From Silurus meridionalis (taxonomy: Eukaryota > Chordata > Actinopteri > Siluriformes > Siluridae): a stretch of DNA of 64,000 bases. The notes beneath the pieces were generated by a model. That model saw only the letters and a program-made list of their open reading frames with translations, ran no database searches and was not told the DNA's origin. A program made the translations under genes and the position numbers. This document shows positions 36,801 through 45,253 of this stretch, one piece after another (position 1 is the first letter of the stretch; every line of letters starts with the position of its first letter). The stretch covers positions 14,242,856 through 14,306,855 of the forward strand of contig NC_060884.1 of assembly GCF_014805685.1 (NCBI RefSeq). Reading direction: 5' to 3'.

Positions 36801-38723
36801 TAGGAATCAATGGCTGTATTTGAAGATTATTTAAGGAAATAGAATAAACATAGTCTCTCTTATAGTTTAAGTGGACAATTTTAATTGTGTTTTACATAAT
36901 AGACACAATATATGGTGGGGGAAATAATGATTTAATCCCCTGTTGATTTTGTAAACCCCCATTTACAAAGAAATGAACAGTCTAGATTTTTTATGGTAGG
37001 TTTAATCTAACAGATCTAATAAATTATTATATATAAATTATTTTGTATTTGATCGAGTGAAATAAGTATTTGATCTAACTACCAGCAAGAATTCTGACCA
37101 CCACACACCCAGATTAGTCCTGTCCTTTTAAGAAAGCGCTCCTAATATCAATTTATGTGTATAAAAGACACCCGTCACAGAATTACCCTCTTCAATTCAA
37201 ACCTCTCCACCAGCATGGGTAAGACCAAAGAGCTGTCAAAGGACATCAGGGACAAGATTGTAGACTTGAAAAAGGCTGCAATAGGCTACAAGACAATCAA
37301 GAAGCTTGGTGAGAAAGAGACTAGTGTTGGCACGATAACTGGAGAATGTAAGAAATACAAAAAAAAGTTAATCGCATTGGAGCTCCATGCCAAATCTCAC
37401 CTCATGGGATAAGGATGATTCTGAGAAAGGTATGGATCAGCCCAGAATTACATGGGAGTAGCTTTTTAATGATCTCAGGGTCATACACATGAAAAGACCT
37501 GTCTAATGTTTTTGCCAACCAACACCTGAATGATTCAGAGAAGGCTTGGGAGAATGTGATGCTGTCAGATGAGACCAAAATTACACTCTTTGGCATCTCG
37601 ACACGACTCAACTCAACACCAGACCATCACACCCAAAACCAAATATTCTAACCAAGGAGGGAGTATAGGGAGTTGAAGCCAATTAGGGAGGTGTAGGATA
37701 AATTAGTCTGTGAGTAAACAGTCAGTTTTCAGAGTTGATGTGTATAATGCATGAAAAATGGGCAAGCATGAGGATCTGAGCAACTAGACAGGACATCTCC
37801 AAAACAGCAGATCTTGTGAGGTATTTCCAGTATGCAGTACATAATACAAAATAAAAACAGTCGAAGAAAGAGCAATCAGTGAACTGTCTAACAAGGCTAT
37901 GGATGCCAAGGCTGATTGGTGCATGTGAGGAATTATAGCCAGTCTGCTCCAATCCCACATAAATAAATTGAAATCAGTCAATTATAATGCCATGTATGGT
38001 TTGTCTGTTATCAATTCAGTACTAATACATTTATATTTAATATCAAGCTAAAACTGTGTGACACCCTGATGTATTGTACTCAAAATAGTGCAGCCCTTTG
38101 TCCAAGTTTGCCTACTTCTCATAGAGATGTAGAGCTGTACATTTTTATGATTCGAAACAAGCCTGTGCCACTATACTTGCCTGTTTCTTGTAGCGTGTGA
38201 GAGAAAGAATCAGCAAAGAACTGAATTATTTGGGGAAGTTAAAGCTGAAATGAAATCAGCTTGCTAGAGGACATACTGGCTGTTCCAAAGCCTACTTAGC
38301 TTTTTGTTACTGAGACAACAGTGTGGGATAAAGGAATAAGAAGATGCTGGCTGTTGTGTTTAAGCAAGTGCTACTTTTATTTGTAGTGTTTGGGAAAAGA
38401 TTACAGAAAACATACCCTACGTAGTAAAATATATGATTGCTGATCCAAAGTCATACTTGGGCATACTTAAGTCTGTACATCTTTAACCACAAATATTTTC
38501 TTGTAATTATCTTCTTCCATCCTTTTAATCACTTATAGCACCAGGTCCCTCTGGCTGTTCTAAGCTTGTGAAGTCTGCCGCTGCAGCAGGGAGTAAAAGG
38601 TCCATTCAGGAAATGGAGGAGAAGTCTGAGGCCTACAAATCCATCTTTACATCTCACAGCTCTGCCAAGCGTACCAAAGACCAGATGTCCAACTGGGTTA
38701 CCCACACACCCTACCACTTTTAA
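13553..38723 (+). CDS. rtf2: Replication termination factor 2, nine coding exons
   Basis: Coding exons: 13553-13621, 15226-15320, 15410-15503, 17156-17295, 21158-21236, 31848-31961, 32121-32175, 35674-35721, 38539-38723. They total 879 nt, 292 residues plus stop, close to mammalian RTF2 (about 306). Every intron begins GT and ends AG and all phases join. The start [14 protein letters not shown] is the conserved Rtf2 N-terminus. A first RING/U-box-like segment ([17 protein letters not shown], about residues 45-61) is followed by the zinc-binding core: [27 protein letters not shown] and [18 protein letters not shown] (about residues 120-175). Then come a charged linker and the conserved C-terminal end [15 protein letters not shown]...[12 protein letters not shown]2 is known as a replisome-associated nuclear factor influencing fork restart and termination. 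Introns 5 and 7 are swollen by transposons, and intron 5 contains the antisense gcnt7. No defect is visible. Confidence 0.96.
13715..13768. repeat. (AAT)n microsatellite in rtf2 intron 1
   Basis: An ATA/AAT array with AAC interruptions at both edges, 90 bases after the exon 1 donor. Confidence 0.93.
14418..14720 (-). mobile_element. hAT-like non-autonomous element fragment in rtf2 intron 1
   Basis: It begins TAGGGCGCAGCTATCAATTA and contains ATCGATTAATCGAGTAATCG. The stretch 14,418-14,590 is the reverse complement of the right end of the element at 15,978-16,723, including AGAGCAATACTAAATATAC. The far end is unclear. Confidence 0.65.
15778..15802. repeat. Poly(A) tract
   Basis: About 24 consecutive A residues in rtf2 intron 3. 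It is not linked to a recognisable retrocopy. Confidence 0.9.
15978..16723 (+). mobile_element. hAT-like non-autonomous element in rtf2 intron 3
   Basis: The left end is TAGGGCTGAAACAATTCTTC and the right end is GATAGCTACAGCCCTA, short inverted ends typical of fish hAT elements (TAGGGCTG...CAGCCCTA). No transposase frame remains. The flanking 8-mers resemble each other but do not match exactly. Confidence 0.7.
17400..17800 (+). mobile_element. Retroelement 3' end (LINE/SINE tail) in rtf2 intron 4
   Basis: The block ends GCATTTCACTGCATGTCGTA...TGTGACAAATAAAAT, a tail shape common to fish L2-like retroelements and their SINEs. The body upstream has no coding frame. Family assignment is tentative. 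Confidence 0.45.
17890..18018. repeat. Small repeat with TACAGTAC ends
   Basis: About 125 bases bounded by TACAGTAC on the left and GTACTGTA on the right, containing CCCGTTTATCGCAG and, inverted, CGCGATAAACGGGGGA. A related CGCGATAAAC fragment lies at about 14,133. It looks like a miniature DNA transposon. Confidence 0.5.
19238..19305. repeat. (TA)n microsatellite inside the hAT element
   Basis: About 33 uninterrupted TA units. The Tyr-Ile frame on the minus strand is an artefact of it. Confidence 0.96.
19689..20463. mobile_element. Second element nested inside the hAT element
   Basis: The ends are CATGGGCGTAAAT... and ...ATTTACGCCCATG, exact 13-bp inverted repeats, with G-rich GGGGGGAC and C-rich GTCCCCC-like words just inside. 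No clean target duplication and no transposase. The superfamily is not resolved. Confidence 0.7.
21827..22640 (-). mobile_element. Tc1-like transposon fragment, antisense in rtf2 intron 5
   Basis: On the minus strand a frame at 22,208-22,456 reads [18 protein letters not shown], the block around the second catalytic aspartate of Tc1 transposases. Upstream on that strand (22,470-22,590) is a worn match to the preceding transposase segment. The lower-coordinate end CAGTGTCTGTCAAAAGTTTT resembles Tc1 inverted-repeat ends. Several stops make it dead. Confidence 0.7.
22640..22930 (+). mobile_element. Fragment of a dispersed DNA-transposon-like repeat
   Basis: The same order of words (ACAAGCTCTGTAA-like, AAGGTGGT, TGAATTGGAAC-like, GCCTCCTCAC) recurs at 49,196-49,440, so this is a repeat and not an exon. 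No terminal repeats were found here. Confidence 0.5.
22931..24420. other. rtf2 intron 5, no feature recognised
   Basis: Short frames on both strands lack motifs. The last part (24,240-24,455) is the probable 3' flank of the antisense gcnt7 and has a diverged counterpart at about 50,830-50,989. Confidence 0.4.
24456..25968 (-). CDS. gcnt7: Core-2/I-branching beta-1,6-N-acetylglucosaminyltransferase, GCNT7-like
   Basis: Coding exons on the minus strand: 25968-25026, 24916-24821, 24706-24456 (943+96+251 = 1290 nt, 429 residues plus stop). Donors (GTAAGA, GTATGA), acceptors (TTTACAG, CCCACAG) and phases all fit. Residues 1-8 are a short cytosolic tail, 9-28 a hydrophobic anchor ([17 protein letters not shown]), giving a type II Golgi protein. 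The catalytic domain shows family-14 blocks: [80 protein letters not shown] and [13 protein letters not shown]. These enzymes transfer GlcNAc from UDP-GlcNAc in beta-1,6 linkage to branch O-glycans or polylactosamine. GCNT7 itself is poorly characterised. The gene sits antisense in rtf2 intron 5, and mammalian GCNT7 lies against RTF2, which supports this paralogue over gcnt1/3/4. An acceptor-like TCATTTCAG about 41 bases before the ATG suggests an upstream noncoding exon. Confidence 0.92.
26160..26290 (+). mobile_element. tRNA-derived SINE fragment in the gcnt7 5' intron
   Basis: A tRNA-like head (AGCACAGTGGTTAAGATGCT, then GGTTGTGAGTTCGAATACC as box B) is followed by the CCCTTAAGCATAGGCCCTTAA core typical of fish V-SINEs. 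The 3' part is lost. Confidence 0.65.
27572..27720 (-). other. gcnt7: Probable 5' noncoding exon of gcnt7
   Basis: Read on the minus strand, this ends AGCCTTAAAAG followed by a consensus donor GTAAGAG (first intron base 27,571). The same exon-like block, with its donor, is preserved at 60,044-60,200 beyond the gcnt7 pseudogene, so it belongs to the duplicated unit. The exon start is not visible. Confidence 0.5.
27816..27849. repeat. (GA)n microsatellite
   Basis: About 17 GA units just upstream (minus-strand sense) of the likely gcnt7 first exon. Confidence 0.93.
28440..29765 (-). mobile_element. RTE-type LINE fragment, antisense in rtf2 intron 5
   Basis: Minus-strand frames match the reverse transcriptase and C-terminal parts of the LINE at 56,715-59,801, for example [19 protein letters not shown] and [11 protein letters not shown]. 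Counterparts of the finger and palm segments lie further along the strand. Frameshifts and stops are frequent and both ends are truncated. Confidence 0.85.
30089..31325 (-). mobile_element. L2/Rex-type LINE 3' part, antisense in rtf2 intron 5
   Basis: The minus-strand frame 31,320-30,805 (171 residues) is the C-terminal domain of a fish non-LTR retrotransposon: [52 protein letters not shown] and [10 protein letters not shown]. It is followed by a 3' UTR ending in the AAACTTGACTTGAC repeat (plus strand GTCAAGTCAAGTT at 30,092). The 5' end is truncated, as is usual for LINEs. Whether the clade is L2 or Rex1 needs a phylogeny. Confidence 0.85.
31470..31790 (+). mobile_element. Tc1-like transposon fragment before rtf2 exon 6
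   Basis: The frame with [20 protein letters not shown] matches the N-terminal helix-turn-helix part of a Tc1 transposase. It jumps to AKPAEEVNA and then to an end-like CAGGTGGTCATAATGTTATG, so it is internally deleted. It ends about 60 bases before exon 6. Confidence 0.75.
32440..32780. repeat. Dispersed repeat, copy A
   Basis: GGTGTGTGTAATCAGTAATCTG and a following GAGAGTTTGGGTA-like segment recur at 35,145-35,215 in the same orientation. The family is unknown and no coding frame is conserved. Confidence 0.4.
33218..33705 (+). mobile_element. L2/Rex-type LINE 3' end, sense in rtf2 intron 7
   Basis: This is the same 3' UTR as at 30,092-30,565 but in the opposite orientation, alignable throughout: ACATGTGTGGAGTTTTGACA, CTCTCAAGGTTTCTT, CAGTCGCCACGGCTGCTCAT, GCTGCTTTGAGACAATGTCT, ending in CTTGACTTGACTTGAC. 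No coding part remains. Confidence 0.88.
33725..33842 (+). mobile_element. Second retroelement 3' end ending in CTTGACTTGACTTGAG
   Basis: Shares CATCAGCTATATATGGTTGAAATGACA and the CTTGACTTGA tail with the reverse complement of 63,618-63,715. It is therefore a separate dispersed family whose tail resembles that of the preceding LINE. Confidence 0.6.
34089..35114 (-). mobile_element. BED-type hAT transposon, internally deleted, perfect 8-bp target duplication
   Basis: GTCCTAAT flanks both ends (34,081-34,088 and 35,115-35,122). The ends begin TAGGG and finish CCCTA. On the minus strand, [19 protein letters not shown] (about 35,035-35,090) is the end of a BED zinc finger. Then comes [19 protein letters not shown] and MEFIALD, continuing as DQPFSVV only on the far side of a nested element. 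This is the N-terminal part of a ZBED-like hAT transposase; the catalytic part is gone. It lies in rtf2 intron 7. Confidence 0.88.
34596..34892. mobile_element. Short hAT-like element nested in the BED-type hAT
   Basis: It starts CAGGGGTCACTAACGTGGT and ends AAAAAGGTTGGTAACCCCTG, inverted ends. The flanks are ATCTAAGG (34,588-34,595) and ATCTAAAG (34,893-34,900), an 8-bp duplication with one change. It splits the host element's [14 protein letters not shown] reading frame. Confidence 0.85.
35123..35660. repeat. Dispersed repeats in rtf2 intron 7
   Basis: Bases 35,145-35,215 match 32,460-32,530. Bases 35,470-35,615 align with 60,605-60,765 (AATTGCGATGAAACCTTTGA-like, ATAATTCCACTGTAC, AAACCTGCTGCTC). 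The family was not identified. Confidence 0.45.
36912..37640 (+). mobile_element. Tc1-like transposon fragment in rtf2 intron 8
   Basis: The left end TATGGTGGGGGAAATAATGATT and the repeated AATAAGTATTTGAT are Tc1-type end sequences. The frame from 37,214 gives [18 protein letters not shown] and [17 protein letters not shown], a Tc1 transposase helix-turn-helix. After a deletion a DETKI fragment appears near 37,570. The right end is absent. Confidence 0.75.
37735..37935 (+). mobile_element. Second, different Tc1-like fragment in rtf2 intron 8
   Basis: GGCAAGCATGAGGATCTGAG, CATCTCCAAAACAGCAGATC and CCAAGGCTGATTGGTGCATG occur in transposase order and share the ATCTCCAAAAC block with the fragment at 31,470. 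It is heavily decayed. Confidence 0.6.
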
Positions 38724-39430
38724 GGGCCACATGAGAAGTAGTATGTGGGAGGAAAAGTGCCCTCTAGTGGTAACAGTGGATATATTTTTTAAAGCTTTTA
38801 TCATTTTGTTTAAAAAGGCATTTCCCTTAAAGACATCCGACCTAATTTAGTAATTGTGTTTTGTGTACATTATTCTTCCAAACACCTTCTTTGTGTAAGC
38901 ATATTTTTATTTCTGATTGTTTTTTTCTGACATAAAAAAAAGTTTTTATCCCATTTTCTGTTATATTTCACTTATGTTATTTACAGTAGTGTTACATAAA
39001 ACTGTTGTATTAGAACTGGTAGAAATTCAGACTGTTGGTCTCTTGGGGTTTGAGGCCACGTTTATACTTTTTGTTGAATAATATGTCACTCTCACTGTCA
39101 GTAGAGGTCAACCTATTTAAATGTTTCCAATGGAACAGCTTCAGTGTGCATTGGACTAGATAAAAAGGATCATTTAAAATGATGTACTGTTAAAATGCCC
39201 CTCACGCTTATGTAAAAATTGAACCAACTCTGTGCAACTGCCCCCATTACATAACAGAGCCACTCGATTTTCTTTAATTGGTCTCCCACATCTGTATATA
39301 TCCTGTGAAAGAGCATCTTTGATAAACTTTATAAAGACTTGCCTAAATATGCCAGTGTGCTTTGTATTATGTAAAGTTCTATATTCATCGCTTAGGGATT
39401 CATTACTTGTAAATAAAGGTTTAGGAAAAC
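38724..39430 (+). other. rtf2: rtf2 3' untranslated region and likely poly(A) signal
   Basis: Sequence after the stop codon is AT-rich and free of recognised transposons until about 39,560. An AATAAA hexamer sits at 39,412-39,417 and is the best canonical poly(A) signal. The exact cleavage site is inferred. Confidence 0.5.
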
Positions 39431-39584
39431 ATTCTTTCCTACTTGTAGTTCCTATAGGTGGCCAGTAGAGCCAGCATAGTGATGATTCTTAAGTCTCAAC
39501 TACAAGAATAATGTAAAACTAAAAAATATAGTAACTAATTAGGTTTATTGACCAAGCGAGTAAGATGATTGGGTGTGTATTTAG

Positions 39585-40380
39585 TGTACTTTAGAAAGGC
39601 AGTGTCTCTCAGAAGTAAAGATTGGCAGAGCTTCATCAATCATGAAAGACTGTGTTTACAAATTGTGGAACATTTACGGGACAATATTCAGCATAAAATT
39701 GCAAAACAGTTGAATATCTCATCATTTACAGAACAAAATATCAAACGTTTCAAAGAATCTAAAGAAAGGGCAAAAATCAATATTAAATAAAGATTCCCAT
39801 TGCATTTAAAACAGTCCTGTTCTGTAATTAAATAATTGTATAGGCTCATTAACACCTCTAGAAATCATTGTCTGTGAACAGTTTGCCATGTCATCCACAA
39901 ATGCAAGTTAAATCTCTATCATGCAAAAAAGAAGGCATGTGTGAACATGATCCAGAAACGCTGCTATCCTCTCAACCAAAATTGAGGCAAAGTGGGAAAC
40001 TGTTCTGTGGTCAGATGAATCTAAATTTTTATTTCCCCCAACCCCACTGGACTAAAGAGGAGGAGGACCATTAATGCCTGTGGAATGGGCACATGTGGAA
40101 AGGCATCAATGCTGAACAATGTATACAGTCTTAAGTGCAACAAGTGCTTACATCCAGAAAATATCTTTTTCAGGGAAAGCCTTGCATGTTTGAGCAAGAA
40201 AATGTTAACTGTATACTGTATCTAATTACAATAGCATGGCTTTGTAGTAGAAGAGTCAGAATGCTACACAGTGGTAAAAATGGCCCATCAAATGCAAATA
40301 CAGAATTGTTCTTCTGGTCCATATCCCTCCCAATCTACCAGGTATTGAAGTCGACCCCACCTTCTACAAGATCTTAAGAT
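39585..40380 (+). mobile_element. Decayed Tc1-like transposon downstream of rtf2
   Basis: Pieces of a Tc1-type transposase region in order: AAATTGTGGAACATTTACGG and AATATCTCATCATTTACAG (helix-turn-helix), then CAAATGCAAGTTAAATCTCT, GTTCTGTGGTCAGATGAATC (first catalytic Asp), and CTTTGTAGTAGAAGAGTC. Deletions and stops are common and inverted ends were not found. Confidence 0.7.
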
Positions 40381-40395
40381 GGTGTGCACAATGTA

Positions 40396-42006
40396 CAGTA
40401 TTGTTCAAAATAATAGCAGTACAATGTGACTAACCAGAATAATCCAGGTTTTTAGTATATTTTTTATTGCTAAGTGGCAAACAAGTTACCAGTAGGTGCA
40501 GTAGATTCTCAGAAAACAAACAAGACCCAGCATTCATGATATGCACGCTCGTAAGGCTGTGCAATTGGGCAATTAGTTGAAAAGGGGTGTGTTCAAAAAA
40601 ATAGCAGTGTGGCATTCAATCACTGAGGTCATCAATTTTGTGAAAAAACTGGTGTGAATCAGGTGGCCCCTATTTAAGGATGAAGCCAGCACTTGTTGAA
40701 CATGCATTTGAAAGCCTGAGGAAAATGGGTCGTTTCAAGACATTGTTCAGAAGAACAGTGTACTTTGATTAAAAAGTTGATTGGAGAGGGGAAAACCTAT
40801 AAATAGGTGCAAAAAATTATAGGCTGTTCAGCTAAAATGATCTCCCATGCCTTAAAATGGAGAGCAAAACCAGAGAGACGTGGAAGAAAACGGAAGACAA
40901 CCATCAAAATGGATCGAAGAATAACCAGAATGGCAAAGGTTCAGCCAATGATCAGCTCCAGGATGATCAAAGACAGTCTGGAGTTACCTGTAAGTACTGT
41001 GACAGTTAGAAGACGTCTGTGTGAAGCTAATCTATTTTCAAGAATCCCCATAAAGTCCCTCTGTTAAAAAGGCATGTGCAGAAGAGGTTACAATTTGCCA
41101 AAGAACACATCAACTGGCCTAAAGAGAAATGGAGGAACATTTTGTGGACTGATGAGAGTAAAATTGTTCTTTTGGGTCCAAGGGCCACAGACAGTTTGTG
41201 AGACGACCCCCAAACTGAATTCAAGCCACAGTACACAGTGAAGACAGTGAAGCATGGTGGTGCAAGCATCATGATATGGGCATGTTTCTCCTACTATGGT
41301 GTTGGGCCTATTTATCGCATACCAGGTATCATGGATCAGTTTGCATATGTCAAAATACTTGAAGAGGTCATGTTGCCTTATGCTGAAGAGGACATGCCCT
41401 TGAAATGGTTGTTTCAACAGGACAATGACCCCAAACACACTAGTAAACAAGCAAAGTCTTGGTTCCAAACCAACAAAATTAATGTTATGGAGTGGCCAGC
41501 CCAATCCCCGGACCTTAATCCAATCGAGAACTTGTGGGGTGATATCAAAAATAGTGTTTCTGAAGCAAAACCAAGAAATGTAAATGAATTGTGGAATGTT
41601 GTTAAAGAATCATGGAGTGGAATAACAACTGAGAGGTGCCACAAGTTGGTTGACTCCATGCCACACAGATGTGAAGCAGTTTTAAAAAACTGTGGTCATG
41701 CAACTAAATATTAGTTTAGTGATTCACAGGACTGCTAAATCCTAGAAACAAAAATGTTTGTACAAAATAGTTTTGAGTTTGTACAGTCAACGGCATACAC
41801 TGCTATTTTTTTTAACACACCCCTTTCAACTAATTGCCCAATTGCACAGCCTTAAGAGCGTGCATATCATGAATGCTGGGTCTTGTTTGTTTTCTGAGAA
41901 TCTACTGCACCAACTGGTAACTTGTTTGCGACGTAGCAATAAAAAATATACTAAAAACCTGGATTATTCTGGTCACATTGTACTGCTATTATTTTGAACA
42001 ATACTG
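40396..42006 (+). mobile_element. Complete-ended Tc1-like transposon, 1.61 kb
   Basis: TA flanks both ends. Terminal inverted repeats are long: 40,396-about 40,615 and about 41,795-42,006 are near-perfect complements starting CAGTATTGTTCAAAATAATA. The transposase lies in two frames: 40,807-41,067 (helix-turn-helix and arginine-rich linker, RRITRMAKVQPMISSRMI) and 41,238-41,714 (KHGGASIMIWACFS, LFQQDNDPKHTSKQ, SPDLNPIENLWGD, stop at 41,712). Frameshifts near 41,065-41,230 separate them, so this copy is not autonomous. Confidence 0.92.
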
Positions 42007-42009
42007 TAT

Positions 42010-43600
42010 TTGGGGACTTTATCTATGTCAAGATGTCAAACTAGTGAAATATTAAAGGATGGGGAGATTCAGCGTATAATTTTAAAGGGTCTAATAAATC
42101 GTGGGCTTAGTTCCTGGCATGGCATCTTGAGTTTGATATTTTGGGTGGACAACCATACCATTTCTCTTGGTTGATAAGGAGGGTGAGGACCAGTTGGAAC
42201 CAGTCATTTATCTCTGGGACATTCAAGGGCTTCCCCGACCATGGGAAAAGAGGTGGTTAGATTAGTGGAGGAGTGGATTAAGGAGTTTTGGGCGTACCCT
42301 GCCAAGGGAGAAACTCGCTCCGCTGGTTTTGCTCCTTGTTTCAGTATGTCCTCAAAAAACACCAAAGTTCCTGATTTACCTGCTCAGCCTGGCCATTTGT
42401 TTGAGGTGGGTATCCTGATGAAAGACTTCTCTGAATGCTTAACACGTCACAGAATGCCTTCCATAGCCTAGATGTAAACTTGGTTCCGTGATTAAATACA
42501 ATGTCTTCGGGAAGGCCATCATTTCTGAACACTTGTTCAAGTAGTAACTTGGATGTTTCCATTGCTGTAGGTTGGCCCTTTATCGGAATGAATTCACAGG
42601 CCAGTACCACGGTGTACCCTTGTGAATTGGGAAGGCCCATGACAAAGTCTATAGCGACGAGTGACCTTGGTTGTTGAGGGACTGGAAGTGGTTCCAGTAG
42701 GCCATATGGTAATTGTTCTTGCTTACTACGCAGGTGACAAGTTTTGACGTATCTTTTAACATTTGTGTGAAATGATGGCCAGCAAAAGGTGTTCTGTACA
42801 AGTTTGGTAGTGTGGTGAATACCTTGGTGTCCTGTACTTAGTAATATGTGAACCCATTTCAGTACCCTGCTTATTGAGTGGGCAGTTCGTTGGGGTGGTT
42901 GTTCTCTCAATGGGTTCTAAGAACCTGTGCGGTAGGTGACTAAAATTTTACCTTGTGAAGAACAGTGCTCACTGTGCTTGGTGTGGATTCAGATTCTTTT
43001 GGCCCCCTTGATATTTTGATATCTCCATTCTTCTAATAACTCCTTTATCAAAAGAAGCTGACAATTTCCAACATCGTAGTTGCTTTTTTGCAGAGGTTAA
43101 TTTTCATGAGAAGTAGGCCCACAGGAATACTTTCCCTGGGTTGCCACGAAGTTAGGAGAGTATACTGACATTTCCGCAACTCGAGGCGTCTACCGGCACA
43201 ATAAAGGGACTGTTTGGGTCTGGGTGTTGTAGAATTTAGAAATGCCACTAGAAGTTGGCTAATGGCAGGAACCTTTGTAATTCCTTAATGGCGGATGGGG
43301 ATGGCCAAGATGTTATGGCTTCAACCTTACTTCTGTCCTTTTCCACACTTCATCGAATGATGACATAGCCTAAGAAGGTGGTTGGTTTTGGTGAAACTCA
43401 CATTTTTCTCCTTTGACCATGAGTTGGTGTTGCAGTAGACAGCTTAGAACAAGGTATACATGTTGGATGTGGAGGTGATATGTCTTGGAAAATACCAGAA
43501 TGTCATTGATGTACACGATATGTCGAAGAATATCTCAATCATGAAAGATTGGAACACTGCAGGTGCATTTGTGGGGCATTATGACATGACATTGTGTATA
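42010..43600 (-). mobile_element. Ty3/gypsy retrotransposon pol fragment
   Basis: Minus-strand pieces run in pol order from high to low coordinates: an RT-end segment near 43,300-43,400 ([13 protein letters not shown]), then the integrase at 42,910-42,341 with the HHCC zinc finger (GHQGIHHTTKLVQ, VKTCHLRSKQE), AIDFVMGLP, HGTKFTSRLW and YPPQTNGQAEQVNQEL. A C-terminal tail ([11 protein letters not shown]) lies near 42,060-42,110. Stops and frameshifts interrupt it. No LTR could be joined to it with certainty. Confidence 0.85.
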
Positions 43601-44300
43601 TATAGTGCCCCCTAGTGGTATGGAAGGCAGTCTTCCATTAATCTCCCTTCTGGATCCATATTAAATTGTATGCATTGCGGACGTCTAATCACGTGAAGAA
43701 ATGTGCCTCTCTAAGCTGCTTTGATTAAAATGTAATTAACCAAAATTAGGGACACATTAATTTGACCTTTTGTGCAGATTACAAATGTAATAGCATAGAT
43801 AATGTGTTGATCGTTTATGTAATTATAGTGCAATTAATTTAATTTTGTATTGCTCTTCAACATCAAATAAACATCTATAGTTATAACACATAGAAGACAG
43901 CTGTAAATAGAATGTACTGTGAAATTAAAATGTACAATCTACATTGCAGCAATGTCTTGTGAAAAATTATTAATATATAAAATAATTAATACAATTAATC
44001 ACCTACTGCAAGTTGAAGTCACAAGAAGTGGCACTGTCTAAATGGCAAAGAAAGTGGTGTAGCAGTTATATGTAGCATCACACACACAAAAAAACTAAAT
44101 ATAAATGTAACACATTCAAAGTTCTTTAAATTAAAATAATGTATGTTGCTTCCAAACACAAGTCTAGTATTTTTTTATAGTATCTATAGACCTCCAGGGT
44201 CCTATTCTGGTTTTTATTTCAAACTTATCTAATTCTTTAGACAAAGCAGTAATTGTCAACTATTTTTATGTTCATTTTGATAATCAGGAAGACCCCTTAG
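43601..44300. other. Non-coding AT-rich DNA
   Basis: Nothing recognised on either strand. Confidence 0.4.
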
Positions 44301-44367
44301 GAACAGCAGTTATGTCCATTCTATATTCGGTTGTCAGTATCTGGGAGGTTCCTGGCTAGATTCCTGG

Positions 44368-44432
<65 letters not shown>

Positions 44433-44925
44433 CTATTTTTTCCCCTCCAGATGTCGCCAGTGTTCCCTAGGCCTTCGTTAGCTCCTAGTGTTTCCACTTA
44501 AGTCTTATTGGTTTTGTTCTCAATTGGAACCTAACTAACAGCAAGTTGCGGAATATCTTAAAACTCACGGGAATCCACAGCGGGGCCGAATGTTCAGGAA
44601 TGTTAAACTATGTATTTGGTCAAATACTGTACACCTTTACATTTATAAAGTGCCAATGTCTAGATGAATTTACTAAGGTACCAGAGGGGCTGTGGGGGTG
44701 CGTCTACAATTCGCAAATTTTCGGGAAACTCGCGTGGGTTACGTTCGAAGACATTCTGGGGGACCACTGTATTTGAAGTACCCTTTTGTGCCTGTCTCTG
44801 TTCATTTTGTTGTGTGGTTTGTATTCCCAAGTTTGTTTTCCTGAGTTTCTTGCCTTTTTCTGGTGTTGCCAGTAAATCTTTGTTTTTGAGTTTGTTTAAT
44901 GCTTCATGAAACCCAAAATAATAAA
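44300..44925. mobile_element. Possible decayed LTR, split by a TG microsatellite
   Basis: TTTTTTCCCCTCCAGATGTCGCCAG and the T/G-rich stretch after it resemble 50,205-50,260 (TTTTTTCCACCAGATGTCACCAG). Such blocks look like fish gypsy LTRs, but no TG...CA ends or target duplication were found. (TG)n occupies 44,371-44,430. Confidence 0.35.
44371..44430. repeat. (TG)n microsatellite
   Basis: About 30 uninterrupted TG units. Confidence 0.96.
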
Positions 44926-45253
44926 GAAAAAGTGAATTCTTTTGGGTACCTGAAATTACTTTTAACAGACTACAATGCACAATTCAGAAATACATTTGAG
45001 GTACAGAGAGCAACTTGACTTCAGATATTCCAAGTTGAAAGACACACTTTTAGGAGATCTACAGTGAGGTATATGTTATCTACATCCATATATCCACTGT
45101 TTTCTCCACAAATTTACACATGTAATACATATCATTTGACATTGTACAACTGAATTAATGAATATGTATTTATTCATAAGCATAAAAAAGTTGAATGAAA
45201 ATTGTGTGTATACATACTTATATAATGTTTATATATGCATATGTACTTGCATA

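Noticed and set aside
37155..37412. 85-residue DNA-binding protein
   Set aside because: The sequence is a Tc1 transposase helix-turn-helix remnant with Tc1 end sequence upstream.
42341..42910. Integrase domain as a domesticated host gene
   Set aside because: Flanking pol remnants in the same strand and order, and stops on both sides, show a decayed Ty3/gypsy element.
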